In this document: positions 1-8,696 of the stretch, one piece after another
Position numbering within the stretch: position 1 is the first letter of the stretch
How the letters are laid out: each line of letters opens with the position of its first letter
NCBI RefSeq assembly: GCF_001485215.1
Contig: NZ_BBWW01000001.1
Span: 1,798,001 to 1,862,000 of the forward strand
Direction: 5' to 3'
Source of the DNA: Leptolyngbya sp. NIES-2104
GTDB lineage: Bacteria > Cyanobacteriota > Cyanobacteriia > Leptolyngbyales > Leptolyngbyaceae
DNA length: 64,000 nucleotides
Program-made: the position numbers and the translations under genes
The notes under the pieces: generated by a model
The model's database searches: none
Told to the model about the DNA's origin: nothing
What the model saw: only the letters and a program-made list of their open reading frames with translations

Positions 1-206
1 TGGTATCCGGAGTGAACCCTGCTGATTCCTTGACCCAGGATAGCACCGTCATTCTAAGTACGCTGCGGATATATAAAATCTTTATGTCAACGAGTTTGAA
101 GTCTAATTATAGAGAATTGCAAAACAACTCAGAATTTCAGCGAAAAATCCGCTAATTTATAGAGCATAAAAGCCTCCAAACTTTCGTCTCGATACCTAGC
201 TCCAAC
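1..206. other. Left-edge region, no assured gene
   Basis: The stretch before the first credible gene holds no recognised RNA or repeat. One plus-strand frame is open from base 3 to a TAA at 153-155 and could be the last 50 codons of a gene entering from the left. Its second half (rich in Ile, Lys, Asn and Ser) does not read like conserved coding sequence, so I do not call a gene. Confidence 0.3.
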
Positions 207-641
207 ATGAAAATACACTTGGATCGAAAGTTGACAACTTGCCCTAAAAAACTAATTTGCACCGTTCGCAACACTGCATTTGAGGTAGGCAAAATTCGAC
301 TTCTTCTGTATACCGATCGTGGACTTCTCTTAGGCGATCTTTCCCCCGAATGTCTAAAACTTTCTGCCTCTGAAATCCGCACAAAACTCCGAGAACGCGC
401 TTGTGCGATGTTGCAAGATGACAATCCCGATCTCGATTCTCAAAGAGATTCTGCATTAGAACTGTTGCAGGCGGCTCAAGAACATGTCCGGTTTCCCGCC
501 GCGTTTGATTGGTGGTTGAAGAAATTTGAAATCTTTTCTGAAGAGTCTCAAGAAGTCGAAGCGACTCGCAGCGGGCTTTCTGACTATTATGTGCTGGAAA
601 GATCGCGCTTACAGAAAATGCTCGACGACGATCGCGACTAA
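207..641 (+). CDS. Conserved hypothetical protein, 144 aa
   Basis: I do not recognise the family. The protein is soluble, with no signal peptide or membrane segment. The first 50 residues look like beta strands (CTVRNTAFEVGKIRLLLYTD), and the second half is charged and helical and ends in an acidic DDDRD tail. The start is the first ATG in the frame. Codon use, including GATCG-rich codons typical of this genome, supports real coding. It runs in the same direction as the SLH lipoprotein 60 bases downstream, but nothing visible links their functions. Confidence 0.6.
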   Translation: MKIHLDRKLTTCPKKLICTVRNTAFEVGKIRLLLYTDRGLLLGDLSPECLKLSASEIRTKLRERACAMLQDDNPDLDSQRDSALELLQAAQEHVRFPAAFDWWLKKFEIFSEESQEVEATRSGLSDYYVLERSRLQKMLDDDRD

Positions 642-700
642 CCCAAACTGAAGCCGATTTGCGCTAGTGTTGACGAAGTAATGATGGATGTTCGATCGTG

Positions 701-1900
701 ATGTCGCTTCAGAAAATTACGGCTTCTTTTGGGTTGGCAATGCTTTGTGTCTTGCCGCTATCGAGTTGTTCAAATTCGCTGCGAGATTCGCTGGCGGCTG
801 ACCCAAGACTGACGGGGACTGCAACCCCCCAAGCTTCTCCTCAATCAACGGCACAATTGCCGCCCACGTTTCCGGCAGAAATTCCCAAGTATCCGAACGC
901 AACTTTAGTAGAAGCGCGATCGACCGGAAGCACTCCGGTAGAGCAGAGTACGGATTTGTTTACGCGCTGGTCGAGTGCAGACGATCGCGATCGCGTCTTC
1001 AATTTCTACCGCGATGAACTGCAAAAGAACGGCTGGACGTTGAATGAGCAGAATGCAGAACAAGGACGACTGGTGGCATCGCGTCAAGGTTTAAGGATTG
1101 GTATCGGGTTGGCGACGGCTCAGAGCGGGGTGAATTTCTCGATCGAAACCAAATCCGAACAAACGGCACAAGTGACCGAATCACCCGCTGCAAGTCCTTC
1201 TCCGACTCCAGGAACTTCTAATCCGAGCTTCTCAGATATCGAGAAAGCACCTCAAGAACTGCGATCTTTCATCGGAGATTTGGCGCAGCTTGGCGTTCTG
1301 ACGGGTCAGACAAAAGACAATAACACGCTGTTTGAACCGAATAAGAATGTGACACGGCGAGTTTATGCGCGATGGTTGGTTGAAGCGAACAATCGGATTT
1401 ATCGCGATCGACCTGCGCGTCAAATTCGCTTAGCGGTCGAAACGGGACAAACGGCGTTTCGAGATGTGTCCGCGAAAGATCCCGATTTTTCAGTGATTCA
1501 AGGATTGGCAGAAGCGGGATTGATTCCCAGTTCGCTATCGGGCAGTAGTAGTGCAGCGTTATTTCGACCGGACGCGCCTCTGAGTCGGGAAGATTTGATT
1601 CTGTGGAAGATTCCGGTAGATACCCGTCAGCCGTTGCCGAATGCCACGATCGATTCGGTAAAACAAACCTGGGGATTTCAAGATGCGAGTCGGATTGATG
1701 CGAATGCGCTAAGAGCGGTGTATGCCGATTTTCAGAATGGCGATCAGGCGAACATTCGACGGGCGTTTGGGTTTACGACGATTTTTCAGCCGAAGCGATC
1801 GGTGACTCGTGCAGAGGCGGCGGCGGTGTTGTGGTATTTCGGATTTCAGGGGGATGGGATTTCGGCGCAGCAGGCGTTGAAGGGTGAGAAACCGCAATAG
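701..1900 (+). CDS. SLH-domain lipoprotein
   Basis: This 399-aa exported protein starts at ATG 701; a GTG one codon upstream is also possible. Residues 1-23 form a lipoprotein signal peptide ending in the lipobox LSSC. A Ser/Thr/Pro-rich linker follows, then a small globular domain (about residues 55-150: EIPKYPNATLVE, FYRDELQKNGW) seen in cyanobacterial SLH proteins. The second half carries degenerate S-layer homology modules beginning near FSDIEKAPQELRSFIGDLAQ and ending with VTRAEAAAVLWYFG. SLH domains of this kind anchor proteins to peptidoglycan-linked polymer. It is probably an envelope lipoprotein; substrate and partners are unknown. It converges with the UbiB-like gene, with a palindromic repeat between the two stops. 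Confidence 0.85.
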   Translation: MSLQKITASFGLAMLCVLPLSSCSNSLRDSLAADPRLTGTATPQASPQSTAQLPPTFPAEIPKYPNATLVEARSTGSTPVEQSTDLFTRWSSADDRDRVFNFYRDELQKNGWTLNEQNAEQGRLVASRQGLRIGIGLATAQSGVNFSIETKSEQTAQVTESPAASPSPTPGTSNPSFSDIEKAPQELRSFIGDLAQLGVLTGQTKDNNTLFEPNKNVTRRVYARWLVEANNRIYRDRPARQIRLAVETGQTAFRDVSAKDPDFSVIQGLAEAGLIPSSLSGSSSAALFRPDAPLSREDLILWKIPVDTRQPLPNATIDSVKQTWGFQDASRIDANALRAVYADFQNGDQANIRRAFGFTTIFQPKRSVTRAEAAAVLWYFGFQGDGISAQQALKGEKPQ

Positions 1901-1967
1901 GGCGATCGGGGTTTTGGGGATGTTTTGGGGACGATCAATTTCGGGGAACCAATTGACAAATTCTGCA

Positions 1968-2016
1968 TTTACCCGATGCCGTAGAGACGCGATTAATCGC
2001 GTCTCTACCCGGATTT
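1968..2016. repeat. Palindromic repeat, copy 1, at a convergent junction
   Basis: The core 1981-2008 is a perfect 28-bp palindrome (GTAGAGACGCGATT and its complement). Flanks on both sides also match a second copy at 25728-25777 in reverse orientation, giving about 50 bp of shared sequence. It lies between the stops of two convergent genes. As RNA it would form a 14-bp stem from either strand, so it could serve as a bidirectional terminator or transcript end. Similar palindromes are widespread in cyanobacteria. Confidence 0.85.
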
Positions 2017-2041
2017 CGGCGTTGGGTTGCACGTACGATCG

Positions 2042-4030
2042 TTAACGCACAACCGTTAATGCCGCCGAGGGTTGCACCGTCGATCGCTGATTTAATTCAT
2101 CTTTTAACAACACTTCCCGAATCAATCGAGCTGCCAATCGCTGAGTAAAATCGCTCACAATCTGTTGCCCCATCTGCTGGGTTTCCGGTTTCGCTAACAG
2201 TCGCGGAATCAAAGACAAAATCTTAGTTTGATTAAATCCGCGTGTTTCTCTCAGAATGTTCCATACTCGTTTGAGATGGTCTAGAGTGGCTTGATTTTCC
2301 GGCGGTAATGGTGGACGTTCCACCGCTAATCCAACTCGTTCACGGAAACCATACGAAAGATTTCTCCAAGCAGATTGACTGAGAGAATCGATCGCTTTAA
2401 CAATTTCATTCACTAAATTGGCGCGGATAAATTCACCTCGATCGCTAAACAGATAATCGGTTGCTTGATCGAGTGCCTGATCCAAGTTGTAATCCGAATT
2501 GTCTCTGGCATTCTTCAGCAAGTTCTCTAAACGATTCCAGCGGAAGCTACCATCTTTGAATAAAAGATCGCGCAATGATGCCCGAAGTTCTGGAGCCGGA
2601 TCGGTCAAGAGCCGCTTGGAAACGTACGGATAGGCTTTGCTCAGCACTTTGAACTCAGGATCGACATTGATTGCGATTCCTTCTAAGGTGACTAGCGATC
2701 GAATAATTAACGCAAAAAATGCAGGCACCTGAAACGGATATTCGTACATCAACGCTGACAATTTATCGGTAATGCTTTTGATATTGATTTCTGCAACAGA
2801 AGCGCCTAATGCCTCGTTAAATACTTCTGCAAATGCTGGAACGATCGGAGTGAGATCCATCGTGGGAGATAAGAAACCAAGATTCACATAATCTTGAGCC
2901 AAACCCTCGAAATCCCGATTGACTAAATGCACGATCGCTTCGATCAATCCATACCGCTGATAGGGTTCAACCTGGCTCATCATGCCGAAATCAAGATACG
3001 CTAATCGTCCATCGGGCATCGCTAATAAATTTCCAGGATGTGGATCAGCGTGAAAGAATCCGTGCTCTAAAAGCTGTCTGAGCGAACATTGCACCCCAAC
3101 ATCGATTAAGTGCGTCGCATCAATGCCCTGATCGCGAATCGCATCGAGTTGAGTCAGCTTCATTCCGGTAATCCATTCCATTGTCAGAACGCGGCGACCC
3201 GTAAACTCCCAGTAGATCTTCGGGACATAGATTTCTGGCAAATGCCCGTAGAGGTCTTGGAATCGTTCAGCGTTGCGACCTTCCTGGGTGTAGTCCATCT
3301 CTTCAAAGATGCGAGTCGCTAACTCGTCCGCGATCGCAACGAGATCACTTTTCACGCGCTTGACGTTTTTCATCACCCATCCTGCCAATCGCCGCAGAAT
3401 GAACATATCGAGCGCGATACTTTGAGCCAGTCCTGGACGCTGAACTTTCACCGCCACCGTTTCGCCCGTTTTCAGCTTGGCTTTGTACACCTGACCAAGA
3501 GAAGCCGCTGCGATCGGTAACGGACTCAGTTCGTCATAAATCTGATCCGGAGTTTTGCCCAACTCTTCTCGAATAAACTGAAACGCGACTTCATTCGGAA
3601 ACGGCGGCAATTGATCCTGAAGTTTGGTTAATTCTTCTAAATAAGTGGGCGGCACTAAGTCGGGTCGGGTCGAGAGTGCTTGTCCGATTTTGATAAAAGC
3701 CGGACCCAAATTCGTCAGCATCTCGCGCAGGTGAATCGCTTGTTTCTGCTGATTTTTAAGGCTATTTCCAGTGAACCGATCCCACCAAAGCCGCACAGCA
3801 AAAAAGAGAAACGGTAGAAAAATGCCAAACGTCCGTCGCCAAACCGACAGCGATCGCGTCCGATAATACGCCGCAATTAAATCGGGGTCATAGCGCAAAA
3901 CGGTCATGTCCGCTTGATTCGGAACCAGCGCTAACTCCGATGTGATCAGTCCATTCTCAGTACGAATAAAGGGAAGCGAGTCAGGCGCTTCAGGAGTCAT
4001 AGCGTGGGACGGATTAGAAGTTGGGTTCAT
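2042..4030 (-). CDS. ABC1/UbiB-family atypical kinase
   Basis: This 662-aa protein belongs to the ABC1K (AarF/UbiB) family, whose plant and cyanobacterial members act in quinone, prenyl-lipid and photosystem homeostasis. The family-specific KIGQ motif is at AFIKIGQALSTRPDL. The Ala-rich nucleotide loop and catalytic Lys are in AAASLGQVYKA and VAVKVQRPG. The catalytic loop is HADPHPGNLL and the metal-binding motif is YLDFGMM. A hydrophobic stretch near residues 65-80 (GIFLPFLFFAV) may bind membrane. The length suits cyanobacterial ABC1K proteins, which are longer than E. coli UbiB. All catalytic motifs are present. The gene is divergent from recN and single in context, so the exact substrate cannot be inferred. 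Confidence 0.92.
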   Translation of the reverse strand: MNPTSNPSHAMTPEAPDSLPFIRTENGLITSELALVPNQADMTVLRYDPDLIAAYYRTRSLSVWRRTFGIFLPFLFFAVRLWWDRFTGNSLKNQQKQAIHLREMLTNLGPAFIKIGQALSTRPDLVPPTYLEELTKLQDQLPPFPNEVAFQFIREELGKTPDQIYDELSPLPIAAASLGQVYKAKLKTGETVAVKVQRPGLAQSIALDMFILRRLAGWVMKNVKRVKSDLVAIADELATRIFEEMDYTQEGRNAERFQDLYGHLPEIYVPKIYWEFTGRRVLTMEWITGMKLTQLDAIRDQGIDATHLIDVGVQCSLRQLLEHGFFHADPHPGNLLAMPDGRLAYLDFGMMSQVEPYQRYGLIEAIVHLVNRDFEGLAQDYVNLGFLSPTMDLTPIVPAFAEVFNEALGASVAEINIKSITDKLSALMYEYPFQVPAFFALIIRSLVTLEGIAINVDPEFKVLSKAYPYVSKRLLTDPAPELRASLRDLLFKDGSFRWNRLENLLKNARDNSDYNLDQALDQATDYLFSDRGEFIRANLVNEIVKAIDSLSQSAWRNLSYGFRERVGLAVERPPLPPENQATLDHLKRVWNILRETRGFNQTKILSLIPRLLAKPETQQMGQQIVSDFTQRLAARLIREVLLKDELNQRSTVQPSAALTVVR

Positions 4031-4330
4031 CGATCGACACCGGAGGCAATTATTATGTAACGTATTGTAACAAGAAGCATTCGAGGACTTCCTGTTTTCA
4101 GTTAATCATTTTGGCGAAGCCTTGAGGGGATTCGCGATCGCCAGATTACCGAATCACTCCTATCAGGAAATCCTCATCAAGAACGAGAAGCGGGTAGAAA
4201 TCTTAATTCATCTCCCTCTTGACGCTTTCTTAGAACGGATTTACTATAGTCAAAACCAAATCATGCTTGTACTCCAGCCTGTCCTCGCTAACATGGAAAA
4301 GAAGTGCAGATCGTTGTTTTGTGAGTCTTC
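4031..4330. other. Divergent intergenic region, ubiB-like/recN
   Basis: This 300-base spacer must carry the promoters of two divergent genes. I see no confident -35/-10 pair, operator or RNA element. A plus-strand frame beginning at 4122 runs into recN but has no ribosome site or recognisable protein features, and I regard it as chance. Confidence 0.4.
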
Positions 4331-6166
4331 ATGCTATTGTCCCTGCGGATCGAAAATTTTGCGCTGATTGATCACCTCGACTTGACGCTTGGGGCAGGAC
4401 TGCACGTTCTGACCGGAGAGACAGGTGCCGGAAAATCGATTATTTTAGATGCGATCGATGCCGCGCTCGGTGGCAAGGTCACAGGTCGGGCAGTCCGAAC
4501 CGGAGAAGAACGCGCCTCGATCGAAGCGACGTTCCGAGTGAATGACTTGCTGAAATCTTGGTTCGAGCAAGAACAAATCGATTTGCTCGATGACGAGCTT
4601 GCGGTTTGTAGTCGTGAAATCGTCGCGCTTGGTTCTGGACAGCGGAATCGATCGAGAATTAACGGCGTTTTGGTGAACAAGCAGCAAATGGAAGCTTTGC
4701 GCGATCGCTTAGTCGAAATTACGGCACAAGGGCAAACGGTTCAACTCGGACAGCCCGGACTTCAACGTGATTGGCTCGATAGCTACGGTGGTGTAGCGCT
4801 TCTAAAACAGCGAGAAGTCGTGTCTCAGGTATATTCGAGCTACCAGCAAGCCGCACAAGCTCTAGAGAAACGGAAACATTCGGAGAAACAACGCTTACAG
4901 CAGCTTGATTTATTCGACTATCAACTGCGCGAACTGAATGCTGCGAACTTGAACGATCCAGATGAGTTGGATTATTTAGAGCAAGAACGTAAGCGGTTGA
5001 GTCACAGTGTCGAATTACAGCAGCAAAGCTATCAGGCTTACCAAGCCTTGTATCAGAACGAGAACGGTGAAGATGCCTGTGCAGACCTACTTGGCAAGGC
5101 AGAAGGCTTACTCACCGACATGGCGCGGTATGACGAGCAAATTCAACCGATTCTAGAAATTGTCACTTCTGCGCTTGCTCTCGTCGAAGAAGCAGGACAG
5201 CAAATCAACGCTTACGGAGACGATCTCGAAACTGATCCACAACGATTACAGGAAGTTGAAGAACGGGTTGTTGAACTGAAGCAAATTTGCCGGAAATACG
5301 GTCCGAATTTGAGTGATGCGATCGCACTTCAACAATCGCTTCAAGCCGAACTTGAAGAACTCACCGGTGCAGGACAATCGATCGAGGAACTCGAAAAACT
5401 CACCGAAACCCGCAAAGCTCAATTAACCGAAGCGTCCTTGCTTCTGACCCAATTGCGCCAGTCCACTGCTCAAGGTTTAGAAGCGCGACTGATTGCTGAA
5501 TTGAAACCGCTGGCAATGGAAAAGGTGCAGTTTCAGGTTGGAATCACGCCAATTTCGCCAACCGCAGCAGGAAGCGATCGCATCACGTATCTTTTTAGTC
5601 CAAATCCTGGTGAACCCCTGCAACCGTTAACCGATATCGCATCGGGCGGGGAAATGAGCCGATTTTTACTCGCGTTGCAGGCTTGTTTTTCTCAAGTCGA
5701 TTCGGCGGAAACCTTGGTATTTGACGAAATCGATGTTGGGGTTTCTGGTCGAGTCGCACAAGCGATCGCAGAAAAACTCTACCAACTCGGACGACATCAC
5801 CAAGTTCTTTGTGTGACTCACCAACCGATTGTAGCAGCCATGGCAGATCACCATTTCAACGTGGCGAAACAAGTGGTCGAAATCAGTCACGAAGCCCAGA
5901 ACGGTAACGGAGCAACTCCGGATTTAAGAACGATCGTGAAAGTGAATTTGCTTAATCAAGAACAACGCCGTCAAGAGTTGGCACAGTTAGCGAGTGGACA
6001 AGTCGGCTCGACCGAGAACGCCACGACCGAGGCAGCGGCGATCGCGTTTGCAGATTCGCTACTGGCACAAGCCGCAAGCCTACGAAATGGAGGAACGGTT
6101 GAGGCATTACCAGAACCTGTGGAAGCACCACCGAAGAAAAAAGCGCGATCGACTCGAAAGCGTTAA
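4331..6166 (+). CDS. recN: DNA repair protein RecN
   Basis: The 611-aa SMC-like ATPase RecN acts in double-strand break repair by tethering DNA ends. The N-terminus MLLSLRIENFALIDHLDL is the classic RecN start. Walker A is LTGETGAGKSIILDA near residue 30, followed by long coiled-coil arms (about residues 150-390). The ABC signature is ASGGEMSRFLLAL near residue 438, Walker B is TLVFDEIDVGVSG, and the His switch is VTHQPIVAAMADHH. The C-terminus adds a basic tail (PPKKKARSTRKR) beyond the usual length of about 550 aa. The gene converges with an HNH gene, leaving only seven bases between the stops. Confidence 0.97.
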   Translation: MLLSLRIENFALIDHLDLTLGAGLHVLTGETGAGKSIILDAIDAALGGKVTGRAVRTGEERASIEATFRVNDLLKSWFEQEQIDLLDDELAVCSREIVALGSGQRNRSRINGVLVNKQQMEALRDRLVEITAQGQTVQLGQPGLQRDWLDSYGGVALLKQREVVSQVYSSYQQAAQALEKRKHSEKQRLQQLDLFDYQLRELNAANLNDPDELDYLEQERKRLSHSVELQQQSYQAYQALYQNENGEDACADLLGKAEGLLTDMARYDEQIQPILEIVTSALALVEEAGQQINAYGDDLETDPQRLQEVEERVVELKQICRKYGPNLSDAIALQQSLQAELEELTGAGQSIEELEKLTETRKAQLTEASLLLTQLRQSTAQGLEARLIAELKPLAMEKVQFQVGITPISPTAAGSDRITYLFSPNPGEPLQPLTDIASGGEMSRFLLALQACFSQVDSAETLVFDEIDVGVSGRVAQAIAEKLYQLGRHHQVLCVTHQPIVAAMADHHFNVAKQVVEISHEAQNGNGATPDLRTIVKVNLLNQEQRRQELAQLASGQVGSTENATTEAAAIAFADSLLAQAASLRNGGTVEALPEPVEAPPKKKARSTRKR

Positions 6167-6173
6167 AGCTTTT

Positions 6174-6593
6174 TTACTGTAATAGTTCTGGCGCGATCAA
6201 TAACAATCGTTGTCTTTCTTCAATTCGCTCATTGCCATTTAGTTGAAGAAGTTCGATCGTTGTTCTACCTTCGGGTGTGAGTCCAAACAGAGATGCTTGA
6301 TCAAATCTAAAATGGTCTGACCATTGCTGAGTTCGAGGATTGAACAGAAAAGAAAAATCACCCGTTTGTGGATCGAATGAGCCTAAATCTGATCCCTTAT
6401 GCCGATTGCACCGCCAACAGGTCAGCGCTAAGTTTTCTGCGATCGTTTCACCTTTGTGTTTCTCGGCAATCACATGGTCAATCTCATGGGAATAAAATGC
6501 AACTCCAGCAGGCAAGCGGCAATACTCGCATCTGAAGTTCGCTCTATTCTCAACTTGGCGACGTAGAGGAGCAGGAATATATGTCGTACTCAC
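6174..6593 (-). CDS. HNH endonuclease
   Basis: This 139-aa protein is a compact HNH nuclease. A zinc knuckle is visible as CEYCRLP ... CWRCNRHKG, with the HNH core SHEIDHVIAEKHKG and ENLALTC between the Cys pairs. Such stand-alone cyanobacterial HNH proteins are common and their targets mostly unknown. The gene overlaps the upstream small gene by four bases (ATGA), so the two are translationally coupled, with the small gene first. That layout recalls a nuclease with a dedicated partner, but no antitoxin fold is provable here. Confidence 0.9.
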   Translation of the reverse strand: MSTTYIPAPLRRQVENRANFRCEYCRLPAGVAFYSHEIDHVIAEKHKGETIAENLALTCWRCNRHKGSDLGSFDPQTGDFSFLFNPRTQQWSDHFRFDQASLFGLTPEGRTTIELLQLNGNERIEERQRLLLIAPELLQ

Positions 6594-6937
6594 GAGGCAT
6601 TGAGTAAAGCTTGCAAATTGTTCGTTTTCAGCAAGATGATCAAATGCTCAATATGCTCATATTCATCTAATTCAGCTTGTTCGATCGACGTTAAATTTCC
6701 CGTCTTGCTTCGCGCTAAAAGGAGCTGAAGCCGCTCCTGCATTTCATCGGTCGGTTTGAAGGCTGCAATCTGCTCAGGAGTAGGATTTTGGCTAATGAAA
6801 TCGAGAATGTATCGGTAGAAATTAGCCGGGATTGCGGGCTGTCGCAAGCTCAACGCCAACAACTCTGGCAAGCGATCGCCTACTGCCGTAAGCTGCTGTA
6901 ACAACTCGTCTGGAAGTTCTAGGGTAATTTTCGCCAT
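6590..6937 (-). CDS. Small protein paired with HNH nuclease
   Basis: This 115-aa protein is the first gene of a two-gene unit with the HNH endonuclease. It opens with MAKITLELPDELLQQL, which resembles the strand-then-helix start of cyanobacterial ribbon-helix-helix-like small proteins. The rest is helical and leucine-rich (EMQERLQLLLARSKTGNLT, AELDEYEHIEHLIILLK). The last part is a segment I associate with small cyanobacterial proteins lying next to nucleases or PIN genes. It may be an antitoxin-like or regulatory partner; this is inferred only from gene order and size. Confidence 0.75.
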   Translation of the reverse strand: MAKITLELPDELLQQLTAVGDRLPELLALSLRQPAIPANFYRYILDFISQNPTPEQIAAFKPTDEMQERLQLLLARSKTGNLTSIEQAELDEYEHIEHLIILLKTNNLQALLNAS

Positions 6938-7027
6938 AACAAGAGAAACAGAACCTTTTCAATCCTATTACGATTAAGCTAACTCAAATGCAGTTCTGTC
7001 AGATTAGTAAATGGCTGGAAATCCAAC

Positions 7028-7138
7028 ATGCAAGACTTCTACACACTAATCCGAATGATTCAAAAGGCTCCTTCGATGTATTTGGGGAGACGATCGACAT
7101 TGTATTTGGGGAGACGATCGACATTCTGCAAGATATGA
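7028..7138 (+). pseudogene. Remnant of a YLGRRS-type hypothetical gene
   Basis: Reading from ATG 7028 gives MQDFYTLIRMIQKAPSMYLG followed by RRST, then a repeated LYLGRRST and a stop at 7136-7138, 36 codons in all. The start matches a cyanobacterial family I remember, which begins with a short helix followed by a PSMYLGR(R/A)SI motif and then a domain of more than 100 residues. Here the motif is duplicated and the rest is lost or out of frame. The other frame across this region (6988-7218) contains the same duplication and may carry leftover 3' sequence (QESAFEDLFQAVSDKIN). I read it as a decayed gene, not a working one. Confidence 0.55.
7078..7125 (+). repeat. 24-bp perfect tandem duplication
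   Basis: The unit GTATTTGGGGAGACGATCGA plus CATT occurs twice back to back with no mismatch. It duplicates eight codons (LYLGRRST) of the decayed gene at 7028. Perfect identity suggests a recent slip or polymorphic locus. Confidence 0.95.
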
Positions 7139-7214
7139 ATACTTACACAGCAGAGCATCATCAAGAGTCTGCCTTTGAAGACCTCTTCCAAGCCGTCTCA
7201 GACAAAATCAATTA

Positions 7215-7934
7215 TTAAAGCTGCGAGGTCAAAACGGCTTTTCCTTGATGGCGCTGAGGGGCTGCCGCATCTTCCGAGGTGACTGCGACCCGCGTGACCA
7301 AATTGCCCGTTCGATACACCTTGGGAACCGGAATCGTTTGTGTAGCATTTCCTTGAGCATCGACGGTAAACGCTACTGTCAAAATCGCATTCTGACGATC
7401 GACGGTGAAAGGCGCTTCGGGTTTTAGTACTGTCCAAAGCGCATACACTTTTCCAGGTGGCAACGGGGGCAAATTCTGAACGGTTAACACTCCTTCTAGC
7501 GTATTTGGGTCAACCTCGAACTTCGCGGAAGCTTCTTTTGCTCTTGCTGTGCCTTGAAGTGCAAAATTGAGTTCGGCTAATCTTTGTGTTTCAGCCTGTG
7601 ATTGGAGCAGCGATCGACGTAACGCATAGTTCTGAATACCCAATGCAGCAATTATTGCCGCAGCGGCAACATTCAGGATGCGGTTCCAAGGAATCGATCG
7701 ACGAGTCCGGACGGTTGTATTCAGAATCGCTGAACGTAAACGAGCAGGAGGCGCAACTTCGGGTGGATCGTAAGCCAGTGTTAGAGTTTCCTGCATTTGT
7801 TCTACTTCTTGGGCGATCGCTGGATTTTGCTCTAACAATCGCTCGAATTCTGCCACCTCAGCCGGATCGAGATCGCCGAGGACATACCCAGCGATCAAGA
7901 GTTGTAAGTGTTCTGAAGACATCGACGACAGCAT
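7215..7934 (-). CDS. Anti-sigma factor, RskA-like
   Basis: This 239-aa single-pass membrane protein probably holds the adjacent ECF sigma factor inactive. The N-terminal cytoplasmic part (LLIAGYVLGDLDPAEVAEFE) is the anti-sigma helical bundle; the HxxxCxxC zinc motif is absent, as in the RskA group. One membrane helix lies near residues 88-108 (VAAAAIIAALGIQNYAL). The C-terminal domain (LPPLPPGKVYALWTVL) is the periplasmic anti-sigma K-type beta domain that senses the signal. The gene lies four bases downstream of the sigma gene, so the two are co-transcribed. A second ATG four codons in could also serve as start. Confidence 0.9.
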   Translation of the reverse strand: MLSSMSSEHLQLLIAGYVLGDLDPAEVAEFERLLEQNPAIAQEVEQMQETLTLAYDPPEVAPPARLRSAILNTTVRTRRSIPWNRILNVAAAAIIAALGIQNYALRRSLLQSQAETQRLAELNFALQGTARAKEASAKFEVDPNTLEGVLTVQNLPPLPPGKVYALWTVLKPEAPFTVDRQNAILTVAFTVDAQGNATQTIPVPKVYRTGNLVTRVAVTSEDAAAPQRHQGKAVLTSQL

Positions 7935-7938
7935 AGGA

Positions 7939-8541
7939 TTAGAGAAACTCAGTAAGGATTTGGCGAAGTTTGAGGAGACTGCGACGGGTGCGGGTTTTGA
8001 CGGTTCCGAGGGGGAGACTTAAGCGATCGGCGATTTCTGATTGACTCAAGCCTTCGTAGTACGCCAATTGTAGAAGTTGCTGTTCGGCTTCTGAGAGTTG
8101 GGTGAGGGCGGATTGGACGGCTTCGGATTGTTCAGTGCGGAAAATCTCTTCAAGTGGGACATTCGGGGTGGCTTCGGGTGTATTGGGTTTTAACCGGGCT
8201 AAGAATGATACGGATGAGTTGCGCGATCGTATTCGATCAATTCCTCTCGATCGCGTTAAAACTGCCAAATAAGTCTTGAGCGAACCGCGTTTCGGGTCGT
8301 AAGAATTTGTGCGCGTCAGACTCAGAAATACGTCTTGTAACAGATCCTCGGCTTCTTGAGGGTTGCTCAATGTCTTGATCGCGATGCCATAAACGAACGC
8401 GCTATATCGATCGTACAAAATTCCTAATGCAGACGGCTGCCCCGCCTTCATCGCAGCATAAATCTCTGCATCGGTTCGATTGTCAGGAAGATCAGGGGGC
8501 ATAGCGATCGCAGAACAAGACGTTCGAGAGGAACGTTTCAT
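7939..8541 (-). CDS. ECF RNA polymerase sigma factor, SigG-like
   Basis: This 200-aa group 4 sigma factor is paired with the RskA-like anti-sigma gene just downstream. Region 2 is ALGILYDRYSAFVYGIAI through EAEDLLQDVFLSL. Region 4 contains the helix-turn-helix YYEGLSQSEIADRLSLPLGT and VKTRTRRSLLKLR. The organisation and sequence resemble the cyanobacterial sigG class, which answers envelope or light stress. The N-terminus is uncertain: an internal ATG at 8502 (MPPDLPDN) would remove 13 residues and fit family lengths equally well. Autoregulation from the upstream region is likely for this class, but I could not identify its promoter. Confidence 0.92.
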   Translation of the reverse strand: MKRSSRTSCSAIAMPPDLPDNRTDAEIYAAMKAGQPSALGILYDRYSAFVYGIAIKTLSNPQEAEDLLQDVFLSLTRTNSYDPKRGSLKTYLAVLTRSRGIDRIRSRNSSVSFLARLKPNTPEATPNVPLEEIFRTEQSEAVQSALTQLSEAEQQLLQLAYYEGLSQSEIADRLSLPLGTVKTRTRRSLLKLRQILTEFL

Positions 8542-8696
8542 CAGTGGACTTTAACTTAGCACTGGATGGATGTTCTAGTATTCGTAGCCCTAATATTTCT
8601 TCATCAATAAGAGCGCAGAGTTTGAGACTCAAAGTGTAAGTTTTTTCGGCAAGCTGGTCTATAACTGGAAAGACAAAACCGTTTCAGTTGCTACCC

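Noticed and set aside
3-155. Open plus-strand frame at the left edge
   Set aside because: It lacks a visible start and the second half does not look like protein-coding sequence; too short to call without the left flank.
1709-2032. 107-codon minus-strand frame between the SLH gene and the UbiB-like gene
   Set aside because: It is mostly antisense to the SLH lipoprotein and passes through the palindromic repeat.
4122-4367. Plus-strand 81-codon frame overlapping the recN start
   Set aside because: No ribosome site, overlaps recN in another frame, and the product has no family-like features.
6988-7218. 76-codon plus-strand frame over the tandem duplication
   Set aside because: The other frame from 7028 gives the recognisable protein start; this one is probably an out-of-frame reading of a decayed gene.
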